Positions 35,620 to 44,138 of a DNA stretch of 64,000 bases are shown one piece after another. This DNA comes from Desulfotignum sp. (GTDB lineage Bacteria > Desulfobacterota > Desulfobacteria > Desulfobacterales > Desulfobacteraceae). The notes under the pieces were generated by a model. That model was not told the DNA's origin. It did not search any database and saw only the letters and a list, made by a program, of their open reading frames with translations. Position numbers and translations under genes: made by a program. The first letter of the stretch is position 1; each line of letters begins with the position of its first letter. The stretch is taken from assembly GCA_018399285.1 (NCBI GenBank), contig JAGYOW010000006.1:37535-101534 (forward strand), in the 5' to 3' direction.

Positions 35620-37394
35620 AAAAACAAAAACTGATCTGGCAGATATTTCCATTATTTCTGATCATCATCATCATTTCTCTGTCTCTGGAAGCCTGGTATT
35701 TCAACCGCCATTCCCGGCAGTTTTTTCTGGACAACACGGAAAAAGAACTCATTGTCCGGGCACAGCTGATTGAATTCAAGATTACTGAAATTTTGTCCGG
35801 AAAGCCGGTACAGGATCAAAAACTCAATGCCTTATGTAAAGAGATCGGTGCATCCATTCAGACCCGGGTGACCGTTGTCGACCCGTCAGGCGAGGTGATG
35901 GCAGATTCGTTAGCCCGCACAGCCACCATGGAAAATCATAAAAACCGGCCGGAAATTCAAACCGCACTCACCGGTGAAAAAGGCGTATCAATCCGGTACA
36001 GCCGGACACTGGATCAGAACATGATGTATATTGCGTTGCCTGTGGAAGCAAACACCGGAATCGTGGCCGTGATTCGAACCGCAATTCCCCTGACCGCCAT
36101 TGAAAAAAATATCCGGTCCACCCGGAACAAGGTATTTGGTTTTCTGATACTCACGGTCATTGCTGCTGCCGGTGTTTCCTGGTATGTGACCCGGAAAATC
36201 ATTCACCCTCTGGAAGAGATCAAAAAAGGGGCTCAGGCTTTTGCCAGGGGTGACCTTTCCAATCGGCTGGCGGTGCCGGATACGGAAGAACTGTCGGAGC
36301 TGGCCCGATCCATGAACCAGATGGCGGAGAATCTGACCAACCGGATCCAGGATGCTTTGAACCGGCAGCGGGAACTCGAGGCCGTGCATGCCAGTATGCA
36401 GGAAGGGGTGATTGCCATTGACAACCATGAGAAAATTATCACCATCAATGATGCAGCGGCCCGGATTTTCAATTTTCCCGCCCATGCGCTGAAAAACAAA
36501 AATGTGCTGGAAGTGGCCAGAAATTATGAACTTCAAAGCTTTATCCGCACGGCCCTTTCAACCCATGAACCTGTGGAAGATGATATCCTGATTCATCAGG
36601 ATAAAGACCATATCCTCAATATTCATTCCAGCGCGTTATGGGACAGTCAGAATCATCGCATGGGAACGCTGATCATTTTTCATGACATCACCCGCATCCG
36701 GCGCCTGGAAAAGATGCACAAGGATTTTGCCGCCAATGTGTCCCATGAACTCAAAACCCCGTTGACCACCCTCAAGGGGTTTATCGAGACCCTTCAGGAA
36801 ATGCCGGACAGTTCTTCCGAGGACCGGTCCGGGTTTTTGAAAATTCTGGAAAAAAATGTCAACCGGATGATTGAACTGATCAATGATCTGTTGTCCTTAT
36901 CCCGTCTGGAGCGACTGGAAGGCACAGGGGTCCGGTTTGCCGACAATCAGTTGTCCGCCCTGATTCAAGGGGCGGTGGCGGCCTGTGAGCCATTGGCGGA
37001 AAAAAAACAGATCCAGATTCAAATCACTTGTCCCCAAGATCTGACAGTCCGGGTGGATCCGGTTCTGATGGAACAGGCCATTGTCAACCTGGTGGAAAAT
37101 GCCGTGAAATACAGTCTTAAAAATTCTCAGGTGGATATCTGTGCCCGCAGCACAGGCAAGGATATCCAGATTGATGTCAGAGATGCCGGCCCCGGGATTG
37201 CCAAAGAGCATCTGCCCAAGATCTTCAACCGGTTCTACCGGGTGGACAGAGGCCGGAGCCGTCAGGAAGGGGGGACGGGGCTGGGTCTGGCCATTGTGAA
37301 GCACATCATCCAGTACCACAATGGTCAGATCACGGTATCATCTGTGAAAGGCAAAGGCACTGTCTTTCATATCCGGTTGCCGTCTCAGGCATAG
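35616..37394 (+). CDS. phoR: Membrane sensor histidine kinase (PhoR-like)
   Basis: The start at 35616 overlaps phoB; the track's earlier start is out of context. The 592 residues comprise a first helix (IWQIFPLFLIIIIISLSLEA), a periplasmic domain (about 35-165), a second helix (VFGFLILTVIAAAGVSWYV), HAMP (about 190-240), PAS (about 250-350), HisKA with H-box FAANVSHELKTPLTTLKGF and HATPase_c (ENAVKYS, DAGPGI, GGTGLGLAI). It senses outside signals or PhoU/Pst state and phosphorylates PhoB. Its stop overlaps the convergent amidohydrolase by ten bases. Confidence 0.92.
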   Translation: MKKQKLIWQIFPLFLIIIIISLSLEAWYFNRHSRQFFLDNTEKELIVRAQLIEFKITEILSGKPVQDQKLNALCKEIGASIQTRVTVVDPSGEVMADSLARTATMENHKNRPEIQTALTGEKGVSIRYSRTLDQNMMYIALPVEANTGIVAVIRTAIPLTAIEKNIRSTRNKVFGFLILTVIAAAGVSWYVTRKIIHPLEEIKKGAQAFARGDLSNRLAVPDTEELSELARSMNQMAENLTNRIQDALNRQRELEAVHASMQEGVIAIDNHEKIITINDAAARIFNFPAHALKNKNVLEVARNYELQSFIRTALSTHEPVEDDILIHQDKDHILNIHSSALWDSQNHRMGTLIIFHDITRIRRLEKMHKDFAANVSHELKTPLTTLKGFIETLQEMPDSSSEDRSGFLKILEKNVNRMIELINDLLSLSRLERLEGTGVRFADNQLSALIQGAVAACEPLAEKKQIQIQITCPQDLTVRVDPVLMEQAIVNLVENAVKYSLKNSQVDICARSTGKDIQIDVRDAGPGIAKEHLPKIFNRFYRVDRGRSRQEGGTGLGLAIVKHIIQYHNGQITVSSVKGKGTVFHIRLPSQA

Positions 37395-38224
37395 AACATG
37401 GCTGCATTGTCGCCTAAAACGGCCTGCTTCTCTTCTTTTGTCAGGCCGGAGGCATCCAGATCCCGGTAATAACGGTCCGGGGGAAGCAGCGGGAAATCAG
37501 TGCCCAACAGCACTTTGTCCCCGACCCCGGCCTGGACAGCCATGTCATAGACCGCCGGGTCATACAGAAACGGAGAGGCAGCCGTGTCGTACCAGACATT
37601 TTTCAGGGTTTGCTTGAGCTGTTTTTTCATGATGTGGTAAAAAAAGATGCCGCCCCCCCAGTGGGCCAGAATGATCCGGTTGTCAGGAAACGAGGCTGCC
37701 AGTTTCTGAATCTGTTCCAGGGTCACCGGTGTTTTTCCGGGATAGGCATGGCCCACCGGCTCGTTGGTGTGGATCATGCACGGCAGGTTGCCTTTTTCCC
37801 GCAGTACCGCCATGATATCGGTCAGCTTTTCCAGAGCACTGTCGTCGATACCCGACAGGTAAAACGCCAGTTCCCCCACACCGGACAATCCGGCATCAAT
37901 GCACCGCAGTGCTTCATTTGCCGCTCCCTGCCAGGCCGCATCAAAACAGGCCAGACCCCGGAGCCGGTCCGGCCATCGGTTGACACAATCGATAATATAG
38001 TCATTGTTTTTTTTTGTATAGTCCGGGTTCCGCCAGGGAAATCCGCAGGCGCAGGCAATATCCACGCCATGAACGTCCATGGCTTCAATCAGCTCATCTC
38101 CTTTGGCCATCAGGGCTTTGGGGTTTTTGTACAGCAGGGTGAATTCCGGTTCATGGGCAAAAAGCGCGGATCGATCCGCTATAAACGATTCCGGAAACAG
38201 ATGGGTATGGGTATCAATGATCAT
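37385..38224 (-). CDS. Amidohydrolase-2 family metal-dependent hydrolase
   Basis: This 279-residue protein has the TIM-barrel amidohydrolase signature THTHLFP at the N-terminus, HTNEPVGHAYPG, RIILAHWGGG and GTDFPLLPP, consistent with a mononuclear metal site. Relatives include decarboxylases and TatD-like hydrolases; the substrate cannot be inferred. It is the only - strand gene between the Pho operon and the haem/siroheme genes. Its 3' end overlaps the phoR-like stop, so the two transcripts converge without a spacer. Confidence 0.85.
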   Translation of the reverse strand: MIIDTHTHLFPESFIADRSALFAHEPEFTLLYKNPKALMAKGDELIEAMDVHGVDIACACGFPWRNPDYTKKNNDYIIDCVNRWPDRLRGLACFDAAWQGAANEALRCIDAGLSGVGELAFYLSGIDDSALEKLTDIMAVLREKGNLPCMIHTNEPVGHAYPGKTPVTLEQIQKLAASFPDNRIILAHWGGGIFFYHIMKKQLKQTLKNVWYDTAASPFLYDPAVYDMAVQAGVGDKVLLGTDFPLLPPDRYYRDLDASGLTKEEKQAVLGDNAAMFYA

Positions 38225-38316
38225 GGTCGTTCCTTCATGAATTGTTGTTGAAAAAAAACTGGTGTCAATATATAGTATCTGATTTACACAGACAAGGGGT
38301 GAATCCTGGGGACGAG

Positions 38317-38968
38317 ATGAAATATTATCCGATTTTTCTCAATGTCAAAGACCGGCCGTGCCTGGTGGCGGGCGGCGGTCAAGTCGGGGCCAGAAAAGCA
38401 AAAACCCTTGGATCGGCCGGGGCGTGGGTCACTGTGGTGTCCCCTGAATTTTGTGATCACCTGGCTGAAATGCCCGGGATTCGAAAAATTCAACGATGTT
38501 TTGATCCCAAAGACCTTGACCAGATTTTTCTGGTATTTGCCGCCACCGGGGATACAGCGGTGAACCGGCAAATTCAGAACCTTGCCAGGAAAGCCCGGGT
38601 ATTGTGCAACAGTGCGGATGCCCCGGATCAGGGTGATTTTATTCTGCCGGCGGTCATGAACCGGGGAGATTTGATTTGTGCGGTCTCCACATGCGGGGCC
38701 AGCCCGGCTTTGGCCAGAAAAATCCGCATGGATCTGGACCAGGCCTATGGCCCGGAATATGCCACATTCCTGGTTCTCATGAAAGCGGTCCGGGAGAAAC
38801 TGCTTGGCTCATCAGGCCATGATCCGATGGCCCATAAGCATATTTTCAGAACCATGATGAAAAAACCTGCCGGGTCTGGTGGCGGCAAATGACATGGCAG
38901 CCATCGATGCGGTGCTGCATGAACTGCTTGGCAGCCAATTTAATGTGAAAGAGTTGATACCTCAATAA
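38317..38968 (+). CDS. Precorrin-2 dehydrogenase/sirohydrochlorin ferrochelatase, 3' frameshift
   Basis: The protein begins MKYYPIFLNVKDRPCLVAGGGQ with the NAD-binding GGGxVGARKA motif of the CysG N-terminal (Met8/SirC) family, then NSADAPDQGDFILPAV and CGASPALARKIR. It converts precorrin-2 to sirohydrochlorin (and may insert iron) for siroheme, needed by dissimilatory sulfite reductase. The given ORF stops at 38892, but GLVAANDMAAIDAVL and VKELIPQ continue in the next frame to 38968; the shift lies in an A6 run near 38863, a probable base-count error. A ccsA-like gene and hemA follow. Confidence 0.88.
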
Positions 38969-38981
38969 TCGGGAGCTGTTT

Positions 38982-39802
38982 ATGGGCGTGCAAACAGGAA
39001 ATACGTTGCTGCAGATAGCGTTTCTGCTTTATGTGTCAAGCCTGGCCGGGTATCTGGTTTTCTGGTCCGTCAAAAGATCAGTTCAGAAGATATCTTTTAC
39101 CTGATTGCCATGGGCGTCGGGGTCCATTTTGCGGAATGCTGACCCTGGGTGGTGACAATCAAAGGCCTGCCCGTCCAGAACCTGGTCCAGAGCCTTTCCA
39201 TGGCGGCCCTGGCCCTGGGCGCCATGTTTTTATATGTGCAATATAAATTCAATCTGAAAATGCTCGGGTTGTTTTGCGGCCCTGATTTTATCGATCACCA
39301 TGCTGGCGGCCCTGGTTTTACCCGATACCCAGGCCCCCAACGATGCTTTCAAAGGTATGGTTCTATTGTCACATTCTTTGATTTTTGCGGGTGATGCCGC
39401 TTTGGGACTGGCCTGCGGTGCCGGCATCCTGTACTTGCTCCAGGAAAAAGGGATCAAGGCCAGAAATCCGGTTTTTTTTCAAGCGTCTGCCCTCCTGGAC
39501 TTTCTGGATGATGTCAGCCATGCCTGTATTACCACAGGATTTTTTCTGCTGACCCTGGGACTGGTCACCGGATTTGTGTACGCCAAAGTGTTGTGGGGCC
39601 GGTTCTGGGCTGGGATTTCAAGGAGGTCTTTTCCATGGGGGCCTGGCTTGTCTATGCCGTGCTGCTCCATCTGCGGCTTTATGCGGGTTGGCGGGGAAGA
39701 AAATCCGCCATCATGACCATTGTGGGATTCGGCATCATCGTTTTCACCTTTCTGGGCGTCAATTTATTTCTGGGCGGGCATCACCAGGAATTTACCAAAT
39801 AG
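38982..39802 (+). pseudogene. CcsA/HemX-like cytochrome c assembly protein, frameshifted
   Basis: Successive frames read GNTLLQIAFLLYVSSLAGYLVF, IFYLIAMGVGVHFAE, MAALALGAMFLYVQYKF, TMLAALVLPDTQAPNDAF, LLSHSLIFAGDAALGLACGAGIL, ALLDFLDDVSHACITTGFFLLTLGL, WDFKEVFSMGAWLVYAVLLHLR and GFGIIVFTFLGVNLFLGG, i.e. about eight membrane helices of a CcsA/CcmC-type cytochrome c assembly factor that presents haem. Three or four single-base shifts break it. Location directly before hemA is common in deltaproteobacteria and argues for a functional gene. Confidence 0.75.
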
Positions 39803-39812
39803 CGGGAAACCC

Positions 39813-41090
39813 ATGCCAAATATCATACTCATCGGTATCAACCATAAAACAGCGCCAGTGGCGCTCCGGGAAAAACTTTCTTTTTCAAAAGAGGAAACCC
39901 TGGCTGCTCTGGAAACCCTGAAGCAGCATCCGGGTATCAAGGAGGTCTTGATTTTTTCCACGTGCAACCGCACGGAAATTTTATATGTGGCCTCCCGAAG
40001 CGGCACTGTGGATGCCTTGATCACCTTTCTTGCCGGGTGTAAACAGATTTCACCGTCTGAATTTGTGCCGGCGTTATACATCCTTCGCAAGGAAGAAGCG
40101 GTCCGGCATCTGTTTCGTGTGGCAGCCAGCCTGGATTCCATGATGGTGGGAGAACCCCAGATTTTAGGTCAGATCAAACAGGCCTATCGAACCGCAGTGA
40201 AAGCCGGCACGTCAAAAGTGCTGCTCAACCGGATGATGCACAAATCGTTTTCCGTTGCCAAAAAGGTCCGCAAGGAAACCGGGATCGGAGACAGTGCCGT
40301 ATCCATCAGCTATGCAGCCATTGAGCTGGCCAATAAAATTTTCAGCGATCTGTCTACCAAAACTGTAATGCTCTTAGGGGCCGGAGAGATGGCGGAGCTG
40401 GCAGTGGAACATTTGATTTCCCATAATGTGGGACAGATCCGGGTATCCAACCGGACATTTGAAAATGCCGTCTCCCTGGCCGAACGGTTCAAAGGCCGGG
40501 CCTTAGGATTTGAAGAACGGGTGGATGCGTTGACCGAAGTGGATATCATCATCTCTTCCACCGGGGCTGCCGACTATGTGATCACTGCGGATCAGGTCAA
40601 AAAAGCCATGAAAAAGCGAAAATACCGGACTCTGTTTTTTATCGATATTGCCGTGCCCAGAGACATTGATCCAAAGATCAATCAATTGTCCAATGTGTAT
40701 GTGTATGACATCGATGATCTCAAAACGGTTGTGGCCACCAATATCCAGCAGCGGGAACAGGAAACCGTGAAAGCGGAGCGGTTTGTGTCCGAGGCGGTGA
40801 TCAAGTTCAGGCAATGGCTGGACAGCCTGGCCATCGTGCCGACCATCAAGGCGCTCAACGATAAAATGACGGCCATCGTGGAAATGGAATGTGACAAAAC
40901 CCTGTCTCATTTACCCCATCTGGCCGAACCGGACAAAGATGCCATTCGCCGGATGACTCAGGCCATTGCAACCCGGGCGATTCACGATCCCATCATGTTT
41001 TTGAAACACACGGGCGGTCATCGGGACGATTCATTGTATCTGAATGTGGCCAGGCAGCTGTTCAACCTGGATATGCTGGAAAATCAATAA
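39813..41090 (+). CDS. hemA: Glutamyl-tRNA reductase
   Basis: The start at 39813 gives 425 residues, the normal family length. Visible are IGINHKTAPVALREKL, the catalytic-Cys region STCNRTEILY, the GEPQILGQIKQAYRTA signature and the NADPH site LLGAGEMAELAVEHL. The enzyme reduces Glu-tRNA(Glu) to glutamate-1-semialdehyde, the first step of haem and siroheme synthesis. It follows the CcsA-like gene by ten bases in an operon with siroheme synthase; dksA comes after. The reading frame is intact, unlike that of its upstream neighbour. A tRNA-Glu gene, which supplies its substrate, is at the end of this window. Confidence 0.95.
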   Translation: MPNIILIGINHKTAPVALREKLSFSKEETLAALETLKQHPGIKEVLIFSTCNRTEILYVASRSGTVDALITFLAGCKQISPSEFVPALYILRKEEAVRHLFRVAASLDSMMVGEPQILGQIKQAYRTAVKAGTSKVLLNRMMHKSFSVAKKVRKETGIGDSAVSISYAAIELANKIFSDLSTKTVMLLGAGEMAELAVEHLISHNVGQIRVSNRTFENAVSLAERFKGRALGFEERVDALTEVDIIISSTGAADYVITADQVKKAMKKRKYRTLFFIDIAVPRDIDPKINQLSNVYVYDIDDLKTVVATNIQQREQETVKAERFVSEAVIKFRQWLDSLAIVPTIKALNDKMTAIVEMECDKTLSHLPHLAEPDKDAIRRMTQAIATRAIHDPIMFLKHTGGHRDDSLYLNVARQLFNLDMLENQ

Positions 41091-41173
41091 AATCTTTACA
41101 AGTGAGTGAGGCCTGATATAATACGCAATTTAAAGTTTCTGGACCTTTGACCTTTAATTGAAGGATGAACACC

Positions 41174-41536
41174 ATGAAAAAAGAAGATCTGGAATATTTC
41201 CATACCCTGCTGACCGAGCGGCTCAATGAACTGCTGAAACATGCAGACAGCACTGTGACCGGTATGACCCAACCCAAGGAAAATTTTGCCGATCCCACGG
41301 ATCGGGCCTCCCATGAAGCGGAAAGAAGCTTTGAGCTTCGGATCCGTGACCGGGAACATAAATTGATCAAAAAAATCAAAAAAGCTTTGGATCGGATTGA
41401 TAACGGGACTTTCGGACGGTGCGAAACCTGTGAGGAAGAGATCTCCATTGAGCGGTTAAAAGCCCGGCCGGTTACCACCCAGTGTATTGAATGCAAAACC
41501 CGGGAAGAGGACATGGAAAACGCCTTAGGGCTTTGA
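41174..41536 (+). CDS. dksA: DksA-type RNA polymerase-binding regulator
   Basis: The ATG at 41174 is chosen because GAAGGA lies eight bases upstream. The 120-residue protein has an N-terminal coiled coil and a C-terminal zinc finger (CETCEEEI and CIECKTRE; Cys-X2-Cys twice), with the NGTFGRCETCEE signature. DksA-like proteins enter the RNA polymerase secondary channel and modify rRNA promoter response to ppGpp. It is followed after six bases, in the same frame, by the PHP-RNase III gene, so both likely share a transcript. Confidence 0.92.
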   Translation: MKKEDLEYFHTLLTERLNELLKHADSTVTGMTQPKENFADPTDRASHEAERSFELRIRDREHKLIKKIKKALDRIDNGTFGRCETCEEEISIERLKARPVTTQCIECKTREEDMENALGL

Positions 41537-41542
41537 CCGATA

Positions 41543-43105
41543 TTGCCATTGATTGATCTTCACATACATTCCACCGCCTCGGATGGGTCTCTGTCTCCGT
41601 ATGAGATTCTGGCCCTTGCCCAGGACAGCGGTGTCCGGGCGATTTCGTTGACCGATCATGACACCATTGATGGGATTCATGACATTCTTGATGATCTGCA
41701 TGCGTTTGCTCTGGATTTCATCACCGGTGTGGAAATCTCCTGTGAATCGCCAAAAGGGTTTGATGGGCTCGGAAGTGTTCATCTGCTGGGATATGGATTT
41801 TCCCTGTACGACCGGCAGTTGAACCAGGCCCTGGCTACAGCGAAAATGGCGCGGAAGCAGCGGAATCCGAAAATTATCCGGCAGTTGCAGCACCTGGGGC
41901 TGGATATTACCATGACTGAAGTGGAAGACCATTTCAAGACCCGTCAGATCGGACGACCCCATATTGCTGAAATGATGGTGGAAAAAGGTTTTGTGTCATC
42001 TTTCAGTGATGCCTTTGACAGGTTTCTGGGCAATGGCTGCCCCGCATATATAGAAAAGTATAAAATGCCGTGTGCCCAGGCCATCCAGACGATTCTGGAT
42101 GCCGGAGGCGTTCCGGTTCTGGCGCATCCCGGCCTGCTGTCGTTTAACTCATCCAAAGACCTGGAACGGTTTGTGGATACCCTGGTGGGATATGGGCTCC
42201 AGGGGTTGGAAGTTTTCTATACCGACCATGACCCTAGGAAAACCGCTTATTTCAAGACCTTGGCCCGGAAGAAAAAATTACTGATTACCGGGGGCTCCGA
42301 TTTCCACGGCAGTTTTAATCAGGGGGTACGCTTAGGCCGGGGAAAAGACAATATCCGGGTGCCGTACACCTGTTTCAAATCCTTGACAGACCGGGTCACA
42401 GCCATGCGTAATCTGCACGACCGGCTGGATATTTTAGAAACCAATCTGGGGTATCGGTTTGTTGACCGCTCCCTGCTTCAGACGGCTCTTTGCCACCGGT
42501 CTTTTCTGAACGAAAACCAGACAGTGTGCGATTCAGACAACGAACGGCTGGAATTTCTGGGAGACGCGGTATTGGGTTTATGTGTGGGGCATATCCTCAT
42601 GCAGCAGAGTCCGGCGAAAAAAGAAGGAGAGTTGTCCCGGCTCCGGTCCACCCTGGTGAGCGAACCGTCTCTGGCCGATATGGCCAGATTCATTGACCTG
42701 GGCCGTTTCATCCGACTGGGAAAAGGGGAGGCCGGTTCCGGAGGCGGGGACAAGAACTCCATTCTTTCCGATACCTTTGAAGCCGTGGTGGCGGCCATAT
42801 TTCTGGATGCCGGGTTTGATGTCACCTGCGATCAGATTCAGATCCTGTTTGAGGAAACTGTGGACAGGCTGCTGGCCAAAGATTGTACCGTAGACTATAA
42901 AAGCCGTATCCAGGAATATGCCCAGGAGGTGTTTTCCCAGGCCCCGGTGTATACGGTGACACGTGAATTCGGGCCGGACCATGACAAAACCTTTGAAATC
43001 TGCCTGGAACTGGCCCATATTCAGACCCGGGGATTCGGAAAATCCAAAAAAGCAGCCGAGCAGGATGCCGCAGGGAAAGCCTTGAAGCTGCTGAAAAACA
43101 AATGA
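41543..43105 (+). CDS. PHP-domain phosphoesterase fused to ribonuclease III
   Basis: One uninterrupted 520-residue ORF carries two enzymes. Residues 1-290 form a TrpH/YciV-type PHP domain with all metal motifs: DLHIHSTASDGSLSP, LTDHDTIDG, GVEISCE, PVLAHPG and GGSDFHG. Residues about 295-520 are a complete RNase III: HRSFLNE, the NERLEFLGDAVLGL signature, DTFEAVVAAIFLDAG and a C-terminal dsRNA-binding domain (DYKSRIQEYAQ, GKSKKAAEQDAA). The start is TTG at 41543, two codons after the dksA stop. RNase III cleaves structured pre-rRNA, and YciV relatives trim rRNA 5' ends, so the fusion may couple both steps; this coupling is inference. Confidence 0.88.
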   Translation: MPLIDLHIHSTASDGSLSPYEILALAQDSGVRAISLTDHDTIDGIHDILDDLHAFALDFITGVEISCESPKGFDGLGSVHLLGYGFSLYDRQLNQALATAKMARKQRNPKIIRQLQHLGLDITMTEVEDHFKTRQIGRPHIAEMMVEKGFVSSFSDAFDRFLGNGCPAYIEKYKMPCAQAIQTILDAGGVPVLAHPGLLSFNSSKDLERFVDTLVGYGLQGLEVFYTDHDPRKTAYFKTLARKKKLLITGGSDFHGSFNQGVRLGRGKDNIRVPYTCFKSLTDRVTAMRNLHDRLDILETNLGYRFVDRSLLQTALCHRSFLNENQTVCDSDNERLEFLGDAVLGLCVGHILMQQSPAKKEGELSRLRSTLVSEPSLADMARFIDLGRFIRLGKGEAGSGGGDKNSILSDTFEAVVAAIFLDAGFDVTCDQIQILFEETVDRLLAKDCTVDYKSRIQEYAQEVFSQAPVYTVTREFGPDHDKTFEICLELAHIQTRGFGKSKKAAEQDAAGKALKLLKNK

Positions 43106-43109
43106 TCTT

Positions 43110-44138
43110 ATGACCACTTCGCCTCTGGTCGTTCCGATTTTTATCCCGCATTCAGGATGCCCCCACCAATGTGTGTTTTGCAACCAGACCGCCATCACCG
43201 GCCAAAAAAATTCTCTACCGGATGCCGCCCGTGTGGCTGAAATTATTGAGACCTATCTGGCCCATTCCGTGCCTCGATCCCGGGTGGAAGTGGCGTTTTT
43301 CGGCGGCAATTTTCTGGGGCTGTCACCCGGACAGATTTCAGATCTGCTGGAAAGCGTCCGTCCGTTTTTCGACACCGGTGTGGTTCACGGCATCCGTTTT
43401 TCCACACGCCCGGATACTGTGACAAAAGACCGGCTGGAACAGATTGGGACCTATCCGGTCAGTCTGGTGGAACTGGGGGTTCAGTCCATGGATGATCAGG
43501 TGCTGGCACAGGCGAACCGGGGTCATACCCGGGAGGATACCTGTCGAGCCATGGATCTGCTTGACGCATTCAACATGAATGCCGGGGTCCAGATCATGGC
43601 GGGGCTTCCCGGAGATACGCGGGAAGGAGTGTTTCAAACCACACAGGTTCTGGCAGACATGCATCCGAAGACCGCCCGGATTTACCCGGCCCTGGTTCTG
43701 AAAAATACCAGGCTGGCCCGATGGTATCAAAACGGCACCTACCAGCCTTTGACCCTGGATCAGGCAGTGGAAATCACCAGCCGGTCATATCATATTTTTA
43801 ATCAAGCCGGCATGACAGTCATTCGCATGGGGGTACACATATCTGATGCGGAAATGGGATCGATTCTGGCTGGTCCCTGGCATCCTGCGTTCGGGCACCT
43901 GGTGCTTTCACGGATTTTATACCGGGAAACGGTTCGAAAAATTCAAACCCTGGGAACAAAAACGCTTTCAGGCAGTATACAACTGAGGATTCATCCTTCC
44001 CGGGAATCCCGATTGCGGGGGGACAGGAACACAAATTTACACCGGATGAAAAAAAAATTTCCAGGAATGGATTTTCGTGTATGGCCTGATCCGACCATGG
44101 TGATAGATCAGGTAAAAGTCGTTAAAATCCCTGCTTGA
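43110..44138 (+). CDS. Radical SAM protein (Elp3-like/COG1243 type)
   Basis: This 342-residue protein has the radical SAM cluster motif SGCPHQCVFCNQ (CX3CX2C) near residue 17, then VEVAFFGGNFLGL and a VELGVQSMDDQVL segment like Elp3/HemN-type enzymes, and GLPGDTREGVF. It lacks the acetyltransferase domain of true Elp3. Members are poorly characterised radical SAM proteins found near rnc in deltaproteobacteria. It begins four bases after the PHP-RNase III stop, so it is in the dksA operon. Substrate unknown. The end overlaps pbp1A tail to tail by 17 bases. Confidence 0.85.
   Translation: MTTSPLVVPIFIPHSGCPHQCVFCNQTAITGQKNSLPDAARVAEIIETYLAHSVPRSRVEVAFFGGNFLGLSPGQISDLLESVRPFFDTGVVHGIRFSTRPDTVTKDRLEQIGTYPVSLVELGVQSMDDQVLAQANRGHTREDTCRAMDLLDAFNMNAGVQIMAGLPGDTREGVFQTTQVLADMHPKTARIYPALVLKNTRLARWYQNGTYQPLTLDQAVEITSRSYHIFNQAGMTVIRMGVHISDAEMGSILAGPWHPAFGHLVLSRILYRETVRKIQTLGTKTLSGSIQLRIHPSRESRLRGDRNTNLHRMKKKFPGMDFRVWPDPTMVIDQVKVVKIPA

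Noticed and set aside
41534-41536. TGA between dksA and the PHP-RNase III gene as selenocysteine
   Set aside because: It follows a normal DksA C-terminus, no Cys-aligned position exists there and no hairpin was seen; ordinary stop with reinitiation is simpler.
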